The notes: a model not told the origin generated them from the letters alone. A DNA stretch of 64,000 nucleotides from Zunongwangia sp. ESRF-bin46 (GCA_002631855.1 NTLF01000014.1:485951-549950); one strand, 5' to 3'. Positions 48,001 through 56,437 are shown, counted from the first letter of the stretch. Program-made: numbers and translations.

Positions 48001-50592
48001 TTCAGGCGATTGCAGTCCTACAAAATGTGAATACGGTGCAAGGTTTTTGCTAAACACATCGATTGAAAAATCACCACCACCTTCAAAAACCTTGGTTAAA
48101 AAAGTGGCTTGCAGCATGCCGGGAGCTTTCCCGCTGATTTCAAAATCCTTTGAGAAAGCCGTACTGCCTTCCGAAGAAAGTTTGGTATCCAACACTGGGA
48201 TTTCCACTTCATTAAAAGTACGTACGGGATCGTTAAACTGATAATTAGGATATTTTTTAAAAGCTGTAGCAGTTGTTCTAAGCGTGGCGTCCATTTCTAC
48301 TTTCAAGTTCCGGGCAGGAGCACCGTGTAACCAAGCGGCTGTAGCGGTTCCTTTTACCGATTTGCTGGCATCGAGGATTTCATCGTCAAAATTCAGTTTA
48401 ATCTTTAGACGATTGGGTTTTACCGTGGCAACTTTTAATGTTTTATTGAATTTTACTCCACCAACAGTTACGGTAGCATTCCAATTACCTGTTGGGGCGG
48501 TTTGTTGGGTAGTGATGGGGAAGTGGTAGAAACCATTTTTGCTTAAGGATACTCCCCTGTCACCTTCAAGGGGGGAATTAGCGCGTAAAACCGAACGTTG
48601 TACAAGTTTTCCTCGGGCATCGGTAACCTCAATCTTTACAGGATGGTTTTTTGGTAAAGGGTTGGCAACATCGTTCAATACAAAAGTTAAATGAATGCTA
48701 TCGCCCGGTCGGTGCACACCGCGTTCGGTATACAAAAACCCTTTAATTCCTTTTTGTAATTGTTTTCCGGAAACATCAAACTTACTTAATGATAAGGCAT
48801 TTCCATCTTCCAGTTTTGCGTAGGCGTAGTCATTTCCTTTTTGGGCAATGGCAAACGCGATGTTTTTTTCACTGTCATATAAGGTCATCCCTTCAGAATC
48901 TGTTGTAACAGTTTCAACCAATTGCTGCTGATAGTTATAGAGTTTAATCTTTACGCTACTTTCAGGTTTGGTCGTAAGCAAGTTGTTAGTAATAAAATGA
49001 TAGGAACGATTGCTACTTTCTTTAACAATTAAGCCTAGATCACTGCCCAACACATTGCTGCTGATTATGCGATCTTGATTATAGTAGGCAGGATGACAGG
49101 GGTTATCATTTTCACGCCAGTTATAGGTGTAATCCCGCCAGCGGTAAATTTCGTTGTCCCAATACTGCTCTTCTAGTTCATCTTCGTATGTTTCGTCTGT
49201 GCTGGCATAATAATTTTCGTTTTCTGTTTCTTCGGAAGTATTTTCCCCACAATCATAAGTAGTATATTCTTTTTTAAAACTAAGCTCTACACGATAGATA
49301 GCACCTGGGTCTGCCTTAAAAAATTCAGAAAGATTTAAAGCATGGGCTTTCCAAGTACCCTTGCTGCCAATCGAATTTTCAGTGAGATTAATAGTCTTTT
49401 TTGCGATGCGTCTTCCTACGCGTTTTATATCGTACACATTGTTGCTGTTCAGGTTTGCCGTTTGTAAATATTGAAGGATGTTGTCCTGATAAATTTTTAT
49501 AATGCGTACATCAACTGCTGAAAGGTTAACCGTTTCAAAGTAATATGGAGTTGAGTTGGCATTAGGCAAAATTGTCCCTTTTGAAATAAGCCGGACAGCG
49601 GGTTTTAGTTCTTCAAAAGAAACCAGTTCAGAAAATTCTTTTTTTAAACCAAAGTTTTCTGTGTTTTTAATTCCGTTGAAAATAGTTACTCTGGCATCGC
49701 CGGTAATTCGTGTGTTTGGGTAAATATTTAAAACGTTGCCGTTTACTTCAAAACGAAGGCTTTGAATGCTATCAATTGTAACCAGCCCAGCAAAATCCTG
49801 ATTTTCTTTCAACGGATCAGAAAAATTAATAGAAAGCGAGGTTTGTGGTGAAAGGGTGCTTTCTACATCAACGACTGTAAAATTGTTCTGACCAGGAATT
49901 TTGAAGGTGTTTTCACCTTTTGTTTTAGAATCTATCGCATCGCCATTCCAACTTATTTCAATTTCAGAATCGTCTATCTTCCGTTGAATACTATCAATAG
50001 TAAAGCTGAAATATTTTGCATACTTCCCTTCCGAAGGCCATTGAAGCTTCAAGTTTTTATTGCCTTGTTGTACCGAAACCAGCTTTTTAGCTTTTTCCAA
50101 CGTAATAACATCTGATGTTTCTATGCTTCCATTTACATATTGCCATTTTTTGCTGTACGATTGCAGGTTTCCTAAATCGACTTTAAAATTGGGCGTAATG
50201 GTTTTAAAACTAAAAGTGTACTCTTTAAAATCTTTTCCTACTTCGTCATAGAGTTTGTTCAGCTTTACGGTGACTGTATATTCGGTATCTGGTTTTAGGT
50301 ATTTGGTAGGCGTAAAAACCATCGTTCTTCCGTTTTCAACGACGAGTTTTCCTTTGGTTGAAGGTGAAATTTTTAGGTAATCTGTATCAATTTCTTGTGT
50401 GAGTTCAAATTGCTCTAAAGGTTGTTGAAGTTCGATACGAATGGGCTCTGCAATGCTTTTATTTCCGTAGGTATTGTATGAAATATAATCTTTAAACTTA
50501 AAAAGATTATCGGTTTCTGAATGCTCTTTATCCCCGCAAGCAAGAAGAAAAATGATAGCGAATAGAGCGAACAAACAATGCAGCTTTTTCAT
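45028..50592 (-). CDS. alpha-2-macroglobulin-family lipoprotein
   Basis: This very large protein (1854 aa) has a lipoprotein signal with Cys at 19 (IIFLLAC). It carries macroglobulin-like MG domains through the first 1300 residues, a bait-like central region, and the thioester motif GCVEQ near residue 1411, followed by an alpha-helical TED-type domain and closing MG domain. Bacterial A2Ms trap attacking proteases in the periplasm and partner with PBP1C, whose gene is 33 nt downstream. At residues of about 670-682 the sequence ANSPLEGDRGVSLS looks like an inserted palindromic repeat translated in frame. An acidic Tyr/Glu-rich insertion near residues 440-490 is also unusual. Confidence 0.94.
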   Translation of the reverse strand: MKKLHCLFALFAIIFLLACGDKEHSETDNLFKFKDYISYNTYGNKSIAEPIRIELQQPLEQFELTQEIDTDYLKISPSTKGKLVVENGRTMVFTPTKYLKPDTEYTVTVKLNKLYDEVGKDFKEYTFSFKTITPNFKVDLGNLQSYSKKWQYVNGSIETSDVITLEKAKKLVSVQQGNKNLKLQWPSEGKYAKYFSFTIDSIQRKIDDSEIEISWNGDAIDSKTKGENTFKIPGQNNFTVVDVESTLSPQTSLSINFSDPLKENQDFAGLVTIDSIQSLRFEVNGNVLNIYPNTRITGDARVTIFNGIKNTENFGLKKEFSELVSFEELKPAVRLISKGTILPNANSTPYYFETVNLSAVDVRIIKIYQDNILQYLQTANLNSNNVYDIKRVGRRIAKKTINLTENSIGSKGTWKAHALNLSEFFKADPGAIYRVELSFKKEYTTYDCGENTSEETENENYYASTDETYEDELEEQYWDNEIYRWRDYTYNWRENDNPCHPAYYNQDRIISSNVLGSDLGLIVKESSNRSYHFITNNLLTTKPESSVKIKLYNYQQQLVETVTTDSEGMTLYDSEKNIAFAIAQKGNDYAYAKLEDGNALSLSKFDVSGKQLQKGIKGFLYTERGVHRPGDSIHLTFVLNDVANPLPKNHPVKIEVTDARGKLVQRSVLRANSPLEGDRGVSLSKNGFYHFPITTQQTAPTGNWNATVTVGGVKFNKTLKVATVKPNRLKIKLNFDDEILDASKSVKGTATAAWLHGAPARNLKVEMDATLRTTATAFKKYPNYQFNDPVRTFNEVEIPVLDTKLSSEGSTAFSKDFEISGKAPGMLQATFLTKVFEGGGDFSIDVFSKNLAPYSHFVGLQSPEAHKYGSYFTDENTVFDVATVDAQGNASANREVEVKVFRIEWRWWWNRGNDNLSRYENATVHKPVKEFTVTANSKGKANFTVNIPEDEGGRYLIRVIDKESGHATGRVAYFYRNWWKAPVDGDAESAKMLVFSADKEKYNVGEEAFITFPSGSEGRALISVENGTEVLATHWIETKKGETKAAIKLTKEMTPNIYVNISLLQPHAQTKNDLPIRLYGVIPLLVEDASTILKPEINMPSVLKPEEDFTVNVSEANNKPMTYTLAMVDEGLLDLTRFNTPEIHKAFYTREALGVKTFDMYDDVIGAYSGSVDNIYAIGGGDVAAGAKNRKADRFKPVVKYIGPFSLKAGEKASHTLTMPNYVGSVRTMVIAGDNSKSAYGKTDETTPVRKPLMVLASLPRKLSPGEKVTLPVTVFAMEEKVKNATITVKTGDGLKPVNGTSKNISFPSVGDQIVNFEFEVLPTSEIQTIEVLASGSGEKASYKVEIDVENPNPISQKTTQYTVTENGNETINFETFGVSGSNGAMLEFSTVPPMNFGKRMEYLIRYPHGCVEQTTSAAFPQLFLADVFDITYEKKQDIQKNVESAIRKLGTYQNTSGGLSYWPGEREADEWSTNYVGHFMLEAKQKGYALPISFLSSWLQFQKNAARQWRNSSTSYNSSLTQAYRLYTLALAGQPELAAMNRLRESKNLSNNAKWRLAAAYSLAGKKNVAEQISQTANISFEPKRYDYYTYGSPFRNKAMALETMVALGDSKQRDMAISVAKELSSQRWYSTQETSYALLAMAKMINKNGGKAMELTYTDNGKTKTIKTERAVAQRELGFSMGGNSVSVSNKKGNVVYVTLIQQGKLPLGKELAERKNLTIQAQYLDGTGEKIDVSKLRQGTEISATVTVTNTSNDNINNVALTKIFPSGWEIVNTSFTELGGGANGEARYTDIRDDRVNFYFDLRAKKSKTFTVKLNASYLGTYYLPGTQVEAMYDRNYYARNKGMWVEVEK
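48550..48585. repeat. palindromic element inside the macroglobulin gene
   Basis: The plus strand reads CTCCCCTGTCACCTTCAAGGGGGG, with arms CCCCT/AGGGG. On the coding strand it translates as NSPLEGDRGV. G/C-rich palindromes of this kind are known as dispersed intergenic repeats in flavobacteria; here it is in frame inside a coding region. Confidence 0.5.
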
Positions 50593-50846
50593 AATTGATG
50601 GTTTTAGTGTTCTTAAAATTAAAAAGAATGCGAGCTAACAACAAACAAATGTTGCTATTTTAAAGGCATAAAAACCCTTGTTTTCAGGGGATTTCATTTT
50701 TTATAAAATGTTGGAAGGGAGCTTTTAATGAAACGGGGAAACGTTTTAGCTTCGTATTTTTAATTTTAACATTTAGCAAGAGTTTAACAATACTTTGCTT
50801 AGGACACAAGATAAGGGGATAGCCGGATTATAATTTTATTTAAAGG

Positions 50847-51158
50847 CTACATATTAAATTCATATTCCCGCTCTACTTTACAAATTCGTACTTTGTACCA
50901 AGCATACCATTGTTTTCTACCTAGTTTTTGAGCCATTTGGTGATCTAGGTTTGCTTTCCAGTTTTTAATGGCTTCAATATTTTTCCAATAACTTACGGTT
51001 ATCCCTATTTCGGATCGAGCACTTTCAATGCCTATATATCCCGGTTGTTGTTTTGCAAGGTTTTCCATGGTTTGAGCCATATCATCATAGCCTTCTATTG
51101 TTTCCGTTTGCTGACTGGTAAAGATAACTGCGTAGTAAGATGAACCTTTATTACTCAT
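50847..51158 (-). CDS. antibiotic-biosynthesis monooxygenase-like protein
   Basis: The 103-aa single-domain protein has the dimeric ferredoxin-like ABM fold pattern: YAVIFTSQQT (strand), YDDMAQTMENLAKQQPGYIGIESARSE (helix and strand), ITVSYWKNIEAIKNWKANLDHQMAQK (strand and helix), and WYAWYKVRICKVEREYEF. Such proteins include heme-degrading and quinone-forming monooxygenases, but many have no known activity. It overlaps the start region of the upstream asparaginase gene's 3' end by 8 nt and is probably co-translated with it. Confidence 0.85.
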   Translation of the reverse strand: MSNKGSSYYAVIFTSQQTETIEGYDDMAQTMENLAKQQPGYIGIESARSEIGITVSYWKNIEAIKNWKANLDHQMAQKLGRKQWYAWYKVRICKVEREYEFNM

Positions 51159-52221
51159 TGTAAATACCTATTTTTAAATCGCCTTCTGCATTCATATGAG
51201 CACGATACATACCAGCGGTATTGAATTCCATAGAAACGTTTCCGTTTTTATCTATGGCAATAATACCTCCGTCGCCACCTAAGTTTGGCAGCTTTTTCTG
51301 AATAACCTCTTCCGCAGCTTCCTGTAATGTAATTTCTTTGTATTCCATCATAGCTGAAATATCATGAGCAACCATTCCACGAATAAAATATTCACCCCAA
51401 CCGGTAGAAGAAACCGCGCACGTAGCATTGTTGGCATAGGTTCCGGCACCAATGATTGGGGCATCTCCAATACGATTCCAGCGTTTGTTGGTCATTCCTC
51501 CGGTTGAAGTTCCAGCAGCCAAGTTTCCGTTTTTGTCTAGAGCAGCACAACCTACAGTGCCAAATTTTGAATCTTTAATGAAAGGGTCTTCAGCAAATGA
51601 AACTTTAGAGTCGTGATCTAATTCAGCTTTTTCTTTGTCCTTGATTCGCTGTAACGATTGAAACCTTTTTTCGGTGTAGAAATATGAGGGGTCTACAAGC
51701 TCAAACCCTTGCTCTTCGGCAAAGCGTTCGGCTCCTTTTCCGCTAAGCATTACGTGTGGTGAATTATTCATAACTGCTAACGCTAAATCTATTGGGTTTT
51801 TAATATGGGTTACTCCTGCAACGGCTCCAGCATTTAAGGTAGCGCCATCCATTACCGAAGCATCTAGTTCATTTGTTTCTTCGTGGGTAAATACAGCTCC
51901 TTTTCCAGCATTGAATAAAGGAGAGTTTTCCATAACATTGATGGTTTTGGTAACGGCTTCCATAGCAGAGCCACCATTTTTTAAAACTGTATGTCCTACT
52001 GTAATAGCTTCTTCTAATTTTTCTTTATATGCGTTTTCAAGCGAATCGCTCATGTTTTTCTTGAGGATGGTTCCGGCTCCTCCATGTATTACAATTCCGA
52101 AAGTGGGCGTTTCGTTTTGTTCATTTTTCGTTAATTTATCAGAATTTTCTGACTTTATTTTTTCATTTTTACAGCTGAAAAGCACAAAAAATACGATTAA
52201 AAGTGTTAAAGTTTTTTTCAT
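51151..52221 (-). CDS. isoaspartyl peptidase/L-asparaginase, lipoprotein form
   Basis: The N-terminus (VFFVLFSC, Cys17) is a lipoprotein signal. The mature part is a type 2 (Ntn-hydrolase) asparaginase: IVIHGGAGTI opens it, and autoproteolysis is expected at the Gly-Thr bond in SKFGTVGCAALDKNG near residue 222, with Thr as nucleophile; STGWGEYFIRG and GGDGGIIAID are further motifs. It would release aspartate from asparagine or isoaspartyl peptides outside the cytoplasm. The 356-aa length fits. It leads a two-gene unit with the ABM-like gene. Confidence 0.92.
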   Translation of the reverse strand: MKKTLTLLIVFFVLFSCKNEKIKSENSDKLTKNEQNETPTFGIVIHGGAGTILKKNMSDSLENAYKEKLEEAITVGHTVLKNGGSAMEAVTKTINVMENSPLFNAGKGAVFTHEETNELDASVMDGATLNAGAVAGVTHIKNPIDLALAVMNNSPHVMLSGKGAERFAEEQGFELVDPSYFYTEKRFQSLQRIKDKEKAELDHDSKVSFAEDPFIKDSKFGTVGCAALDKNGNLAAGTSTGGMTNKRWNRIGDAPIIGAGTYANNATCAVSSTGWGEYFIRGMVAHDISAMMEYKEITLQEAAEEVIQKKLPNLGGDGGIIAIDKNGNVSMEFNTAGMYRAHMNAEGDLKIGIYNE

Positions 52222-52319
52222 AAGACATTCAGTTTTAAGATATACGAATATAATGGAAATTCTAATGTTTATAGAAGTTGACAGCTTTTTTAACGAAGTT
52301 TCAGAATCGTAAAAATAAT

Positions 52320-52356
52320 GTTAATAATCGATTAACCGCACATTAAAATCGATTAA
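52320..52356 (+). promoter_or_regulatory. four TTAA repeats upstream of the CAP gene
   Basis: TTAA occurs at 52321, 52332, 52343 and 52353 (spacing 11, 11, 10 bp), the first as GTTAA. The array ends about 26 bp before the -7 box, close to the layout of the arrays at 61446 and 62397. Confidence 0.45.
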
Positions 52357-52381
52357 GTGTATTTTTTTGTAAGTTTTTTTC

Positions 52382-52389
52382 TATATTTG
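52382..52389 (+). promoter_or_regulatory. -7 promoter box of the CAP gene
   Basis: TATATTTG matches TAnnTTTG exactly, 45 nt before the ATG. A small inverted repeat GCATCA...TGATGC (52395-52417) lies at the expected 5' end of the mRNA. Confidence 0.6.
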
Positions 52390-52426
52390 ACTCAGCATCA
52401 TGCCCCAAATTTGATGCCCCCGACTT

Positions 52427-52936
52427 ATGAATCTACTAAAAACTAGCCTACTGGTCATGGTACTATTTTGTACCGTGAGTTCTTGTAGCAAAGACGACAC
52501 AGCAGTTATTGAAGAGGAAACTGCAGATTATTCAATTGATGTGAACCTTGCCAACGAAACTGATTGGCAAATGGCAAATGAGATTTTAGATCTTGTAAAC
52601 CAGCACAGGACTTCCCAAGGACTTTCCACACTTAAACGCGATCAACAATATGCTTCTGCTTATGCGGTAGACCATACTTTTTATATGATCGACTTAGAGG
52701 AAATCAACCACGATCATTTTGATGTTAGAAAAAAAGGATTAAAAGACAGAGGCGCCAAAATTGTTGGTGAAAATGTAGCTTTTGGATATCCTACAGCCGA
52801 GGAAGTTGTTAATGCTTGGTTAAACAGCCCTGGTCACCGTGCGAACATTGAAGGTAATTATACGCACTCTGGGTTTGGTGTAATACAAGCACCTGACGGA
52901 AGATATTATTTTACACAACTTTTTTATAAAAAATAG
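52427..52936 (+). CDS. CAP-domain (SCP/PR-1) lipoprotein
   Basis: The N-terminus ends in TVSSCSKDD, with lipidated Cys20 followed by a Ser and acidic residues, a pattern reported as a surface-export signal in Bacteroidota lipoproteins. Residues 45-169 form a CAP domain: ILDLVNQHRTSQGLSTLKRD, then HTFYMIDLEEINHDHFDVRKKG, VGENVAF, AWLNSPGHRANIEGNYTHSGFGV. The conserved His and Glu positions are kept. Function in bacteria is not established. The upstream region carries four TTAA repeats and a TATATTTG box. Confidence 0.88.
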   Translation: MNLLKTSLLVMVLFCTVSSCSKDDTAVIEEETADYSIDVNLANETDWQMANEILDLVNQHRTSQGLSTLKRDQQYASAYAVDHTFYMIDLEEINHDHFDVRKKGLKDRGAKIVGENVAFGYPTAEEVVNAWLNSPGHRANIEGNYTHSGFGVIQAPDGRYYFTQLFYKK

Positions 52937-52996
52937 TTCCCACTTTTTTCTTTACAGCTTTTGCCGTATTTTTATGAAAACACTAAAAATACGGCT

Positions 52997-53533
52997 ATGG
53001 CTATTAAAAAACCTTTCAATCTTACTAAATGGGTAGAAGAAAACAGGGAACAACTTAAACCACCTGTTGGAAATAAAAACCTTTATAAAGATGCTGGCGA
53101 TTATATTGTCATGATTGTAGCCGGTCCCAATGCACGTAAAGACTATCACTATAACGAAACAGAAGAGCTTTTTTATCAATTAGAAGGCGAAATTGAAGTT
53201 CATGTTCAAGAAGAAGGGAAAAAGAAAACCATGAAACTGGGCCCTGGTGATATGTACTTACATCCTGCAAAAGTACCTCATTCACCAGTTAGACACGAAA
53301 ATTCTATTGGGTTGGTTGTAGAACGTAAACGTAAAGATCTAGAAGGAAAAGATGGCCTTCTATGGTTTTGTGACAACTGCAACAATAAATTATATGAAGT
53401 GTATTTTGAACTGGATGATATAGAGAAAGATTTTCTGAAACACTTCAAGCATTTTTATAACTCAAAAGAACTTCGCACTTGTAATAACTGTGGAACTGTG
53501 ATGGAAGCAGATGAACGGTTTACAGCAGATTAA
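52997..53533 (+). CDS. 3-hydroxyanthranilate 3,4-dioxygenase
   Basis: The enzyme opens the ring of 3-hydroxyanthranilate with molecular oxygen, the step leading to quinolinate and NAD. The cupin iron ligands are visible in DYHYNETEELFYQLEGEIEVHVQ (His, Glu) and HPAKVPHSPVRHE. The C-terminus has two CxxC pairs (CDNCNNKLYE and CNNCGTVME) forming the second, rubredoxin-like iron site of bacterial enzymes. Starting at 52997 (MAIKKPFNLTKWVEE) gives 178 aa, the family length; the 12 earlier residues in the ORF track look non-native. Confidence 0.93.
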   Translation: MAIKKPFNLTKWVEENREQLKPPVGNKNLYKDAGDYIVMIVAGPNARKDYHYNETEELFYQLEGEIEVHVQEEGKKKTMKLGPGDMYLHPAKVPHSPVRHENSIGLVVERKRKDLEGKDGLLWFCDNCNNKLYEVYFELDDIEKDFLKHFKHFYNSKELRTCNNCGTVMEADERFTAD

Positions 53534-53584
53534 TAGCTTTTTTTAAAGAGACCCTTATAATTTCAGATTCTAACTACGATTGTG

Positions 53585-53592
53585 TACCTTCG
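53585..53592 (+). promoter_or_regulatory. possible -7 box of the ALDH7 gene
   Basis: TACCTTCG is one mismatch from TAnnTTTG, 36 nt before the start codon. Confidence 0.4.
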
Positions 53593-53628
53593 CGTTCAAT
53601 TATTTAGCGAACAAAATCTTATTGAAAT

Positions 53629-55182
53629 ATGTCAACAGTAGCCACAAGCTTCGGGATAGAAGAAGCATTGAAAGAATTAGGGTTAAACGAAACAAATAAC
53701 GGAACTTCAACCGGTGCAAGCTGGTTTTCCAGCGGAGAAGAAATAGCTTCTTATTCTCCGGTAGATGGAAAACTGATCGGAAAAGTTTCTGCTACCACAA
53801 AAGAAGATTACGAAAAAGTAATTTCTACAGCAACTGAAGGCTTTAAAGAGTGGAGAACCCTTCCTGCGCCTCAACGCGGAGAAATTGTAAGAAAATTTAA
53901 TGACGAACTTCGTCGCTTAAAAGAACCATTAGGAAAGCTAGTTTCTTATGAAATGGGAAAAAGCTACCAAGAAGGTTTGGGAGAGGTACAGGAAATGATC
54001 GATATCTGTGATTTTGCAGTTGGATTGTCTCGCCAGTTACACGGTTTAACCATGCACAGTGAGCGTCCAGGACACAGAATGTATGAGCAATACCATCCTC
54101 TTGGAGTAGTTGGTATTATTTCAGCGTTCAACTTCCCTGTAGCTGTTTGGAGCTGGAATACAGCTTTAGCGTGGGTTTGTGGAGATGCTTGTATTTGGAA
54201 AGGTTCAGAAAAAACCCCATTAACATCTGTTGCTTGTCAAAATATTGCTGCGCGCGTATTTTCTGAAAACGGCGTACCTGAAGGAATTTCTTGTTTAATT
54301 ACAGGAGATTATACTGTAGGTGAAATGATGACAAAAGACGAAAGAGTTCCTTTAATTTCTGCTACTGGTTCTACCCGAATGGGGAAAATTGTAGCTAAAG
54401 AAGTTGCTGGCCGCTTAGGCAAAACTTTATTAGAGCTTGGTGGAAACAATGCAATCATTGTAACGCCAGATGCAAATATTAAAAATACAGTAATTGGTGC
54501 CGTGTTTGGTGCTGTAGGAACATGTGGACAACGTTGTACTTCTACCCGTCGTTTAATTGTGCACGAAGATGTGTATGATAAAGTAAAAAGTGCTGTTGTA
54601 GATGCCTACAAGCAAATTAAAATAGGAAACCCATTAGACGAAAACAATCATGTAGGACCTCTTATCGATAAAGATGCTGTGAAAAACTATCAAAGAGCAC
54701 TTGATAAAGTGGTCGAAGAAGGCGGTACTGTTTTAGTTGAAGGTGGCGTTTTAGAAGGTGAAGGTTACGAAAGCGGATGCTACGTAAAACCAGCCATTGC
54801 TGAAGCGGAAAACCACTTTGAGATTGTGCAACACGAAACATTTGCACCCGTACTTTATATTATGAAGTATAAAGGTGATGTATCAAACGCACTTGAATTG
54901 CAAAATGGTGTTCGTCAAGGACTTTCTTCAGCTATTATGACCAATAACCTTCGAGAAGCAGAGCGTTTTCTTTCTGTAGAAGGATCAGATTGCGGAATTG
55001 CCAACGTAAACATCGGTACTTCTGGTGCAGAAATTGGCGGTGCTTTTGGTGGTGAAAAAGAAACCGGAGGCGGTCGTGAAAGTGGTAGTGATGCATGGAA
55101 AGTGTATATGAGAAGACAAACCAACACAATCAACTACACAACTGAATTGCCATTAGCGCAAGGAATCAAGTTTGATTTGTAG
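53629..55182 (+). CDS. aldehyde dehydrogenase, ALDH7 (aminoadipate-semialdehyde) type
   Basis: The 517-aa protein has the ALDH catalytic Cys in GTCGQRCTSTRRL (near residue 300) and the Glu in LLELGGNNAII (near 266). SAFNFPVAVWSWNTALAWVCGDA and SATGSTRMGK are characteristic of ALDH7A1-like alpha-aminoadipic semialdehyde dehydrogenases in lysine breakdown. The gene follows the dioxygenase by 95 nt and may have its own promoter. It ends in a terminator hairpin. Confidence 0.92.
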   Translation: MSTVATSFGIEEALKELGLNETNNGTSTGASWFSSGEEIASYSPVDGKLIGKVSATTKEDYEKVISTATEGFKEWRTLPAPQRGEIVRKFNDELRRLKEPLGKLVSYEMGKSYQEGLGEVQEMIDICDFAVGLSRQLHGLTMHSERPGHRMYEQYHPLGVVGIISAFNFPVAVWSWNTALAWVCGDACIWKGSEKTPLTSVACQNIAARVFSENGVPEGISCLITGDYTVGEMMTKDERVPLISATGSTRMGKIVAKEVAGRLGKTLLELGGNNAIIVTPDANIKNTVIGAVFGAVGTCGQRCTSTRRLIVHEDVYDKVKSAVVDAYKQIKIGNPLDENNHVGPLIDKDAVKNYQRALDKVVEEGGTVLVEGGVLEGEGYESGCYVKPAIAEAENHFEIVQHETFAPVLYIMKYKGDVSNALELQNGVRQGLSSAIMTNNLREAERFLSVEGSDCGIANVNIGTSGAEIGGAFGGEKETGGGRESGSDAWKVYMRRQTNTINYTTELPLAQGIKFDL

Positions 55183-55249
55183 TATATAGATTTTAGACCG
55201 TTTAGCTGCTTGACCAGCAGCAAAACTGTTAGAACGTAGAGTATAAACT

Positions 55250-55284
55250 AAAAAACCCGCTGCAATTTGCAACGGGTTTTTTTT
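55250..55284 (+). terminator. terminator of the ALDH7 gene
   Basis: A stem AAAACCCG/CGGGTTTT with an inner TGCAA/TTGCA pairing, followed by eight T residues. Confidence 0.85.
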
Positions 55285-55345
55285 AATTTTGATAATAATA
55301 AAATCTATACTCTATGCCCTTTCGGCGAAGTAGCTTTTCTTCTTT

Positions 55346-56335
55346 TTAAACAATTCCATTGTTCTCCACCCACTTAAACTGTGTTTGATCTTGTGGTATG
55401 GCAATTCTATTGGCAATACGTTTCATTCTATCTGGAAGCTTCATTAAATAATCTCGGGCTTTTGCAGCTTCATCGGTCAAAGAGTTCAGCTTATCAATTT
55501 CCCAATAGCTATTTAATTTTTCCATAATGTCAATATAATCGAAGGTGGTGTAGACACCCAATCGCTGTGCAGCATTTGAAAAGTTTTCAAAAGCGGAAGC
55601 AATCCCTTCGCCAGATTCACGTAGAAACTGTGCCGGCATAACGATTTTCTTTTTCATCATATCTTCATAAGCAAGAATCATTTCACTAGCATCATATTCT
55701 AAAATGGTCTTTACAAATTCACGATACGCTAAATGGTGGCGCATTTCATCTCCTGAAATAAGCTTACACATTTTAGCCAGCATTTTATTGTCTTTCTTTC
55801 TAGCCAATTGTCCTACACGCTTGTGCGAAATATTAGTAGCCAATTCTTGAAAACTAGTGTAAACAAAATTACGGTAGGGATCGCGCCCCGTACCAATGTC
55901 AAAACCATCGTTGATAAGGTGGTGGGTAGTGATTTCAATTTCACGCATGTTCACTCTTCCGCAGAGGTATAAATACTTGTTCAGCGTATCTCCGTGTCGG
56001 TTTTCTTCCCCGGTCCATTGTCTAATCCATTTAGACCAACCGTCCCTTCCGTGTTGGTCAACGCCTTCCATATCCATTAGCCAGGATTCGTAGGTCGGCA
56101 AAGCCTCTTCCGTAACCATATCGCCTACTAAAACCACCCAAAAATCGTATGGTAGTTCTTTAGCTTCTTCCCGCATTTGGGTAAGCTCTTCCATGTAATT
56201 CTCACTTTGAAGATTAGGCAATAAATCGGTTGGCTGCCAAATTTCTTCAACCGGAATTAAATAATTTTTTACATAGTCATCTACCGATTTTTCAACCGTT
56301 TTCATGACTTCAAGACGTTTATTTTTAAGAATCAT
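55346..56335 (-). CDS. acyl-ACP desaturase
   Basis: The protein introduces a double bond into acyl-ACP using a diiron centre. Diiron motifs are EENRHGD (near residue 109) and DEMRHHLAY (near 196), with the extra Glu in VTEEALPTYES. The 329-aa length matches soluble class I desaturases of Bacteroidota and actinobacteria. Met 11 (MKTVEKSV, at 56305) is an alternative start. No signal peptide is present. It makes unsaturated fatty acids for membrane fluidity. Confidence 0.93.
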   Translation of the reverse strand: MILKNKRLEVMKTVEKSVDDYVKNYLIPVEEIWQPTDLLPNLQSENYMEELTQMREEAKELPYDFWVVLVGDMVTEEALPTYESWLMDMEGVDQHGRDGWSKWIRQWTGEENRHGDTLNKYLYLCGRVNMREIEITTHHLINDGFDIGTGRDPYRNFVYTSFQELATNISHKRVGQLARKKDNKMLAKMCKLISGDEMRHHLAYREFVKTILEYDASEMILAYEDMMKKKIVMPAQFLRESGEGIASAFENFSNAAQRLGVYTTFDYIDIMEKLNSYWEIDKLNSLTDEAAKARDYLMKLPDRMKRIANRIAIPQDQTQFKWVENNGIV

Positions 56336-56437
56336 TCTTTTTCAATTTTGGATGTTGTGTTTTTTCTGAAGAAAATATCACTTCAACTCTACTTGTAAAG
56401 ATACAAAGCCATATACTGAAACTATCCCAAAACAGTC

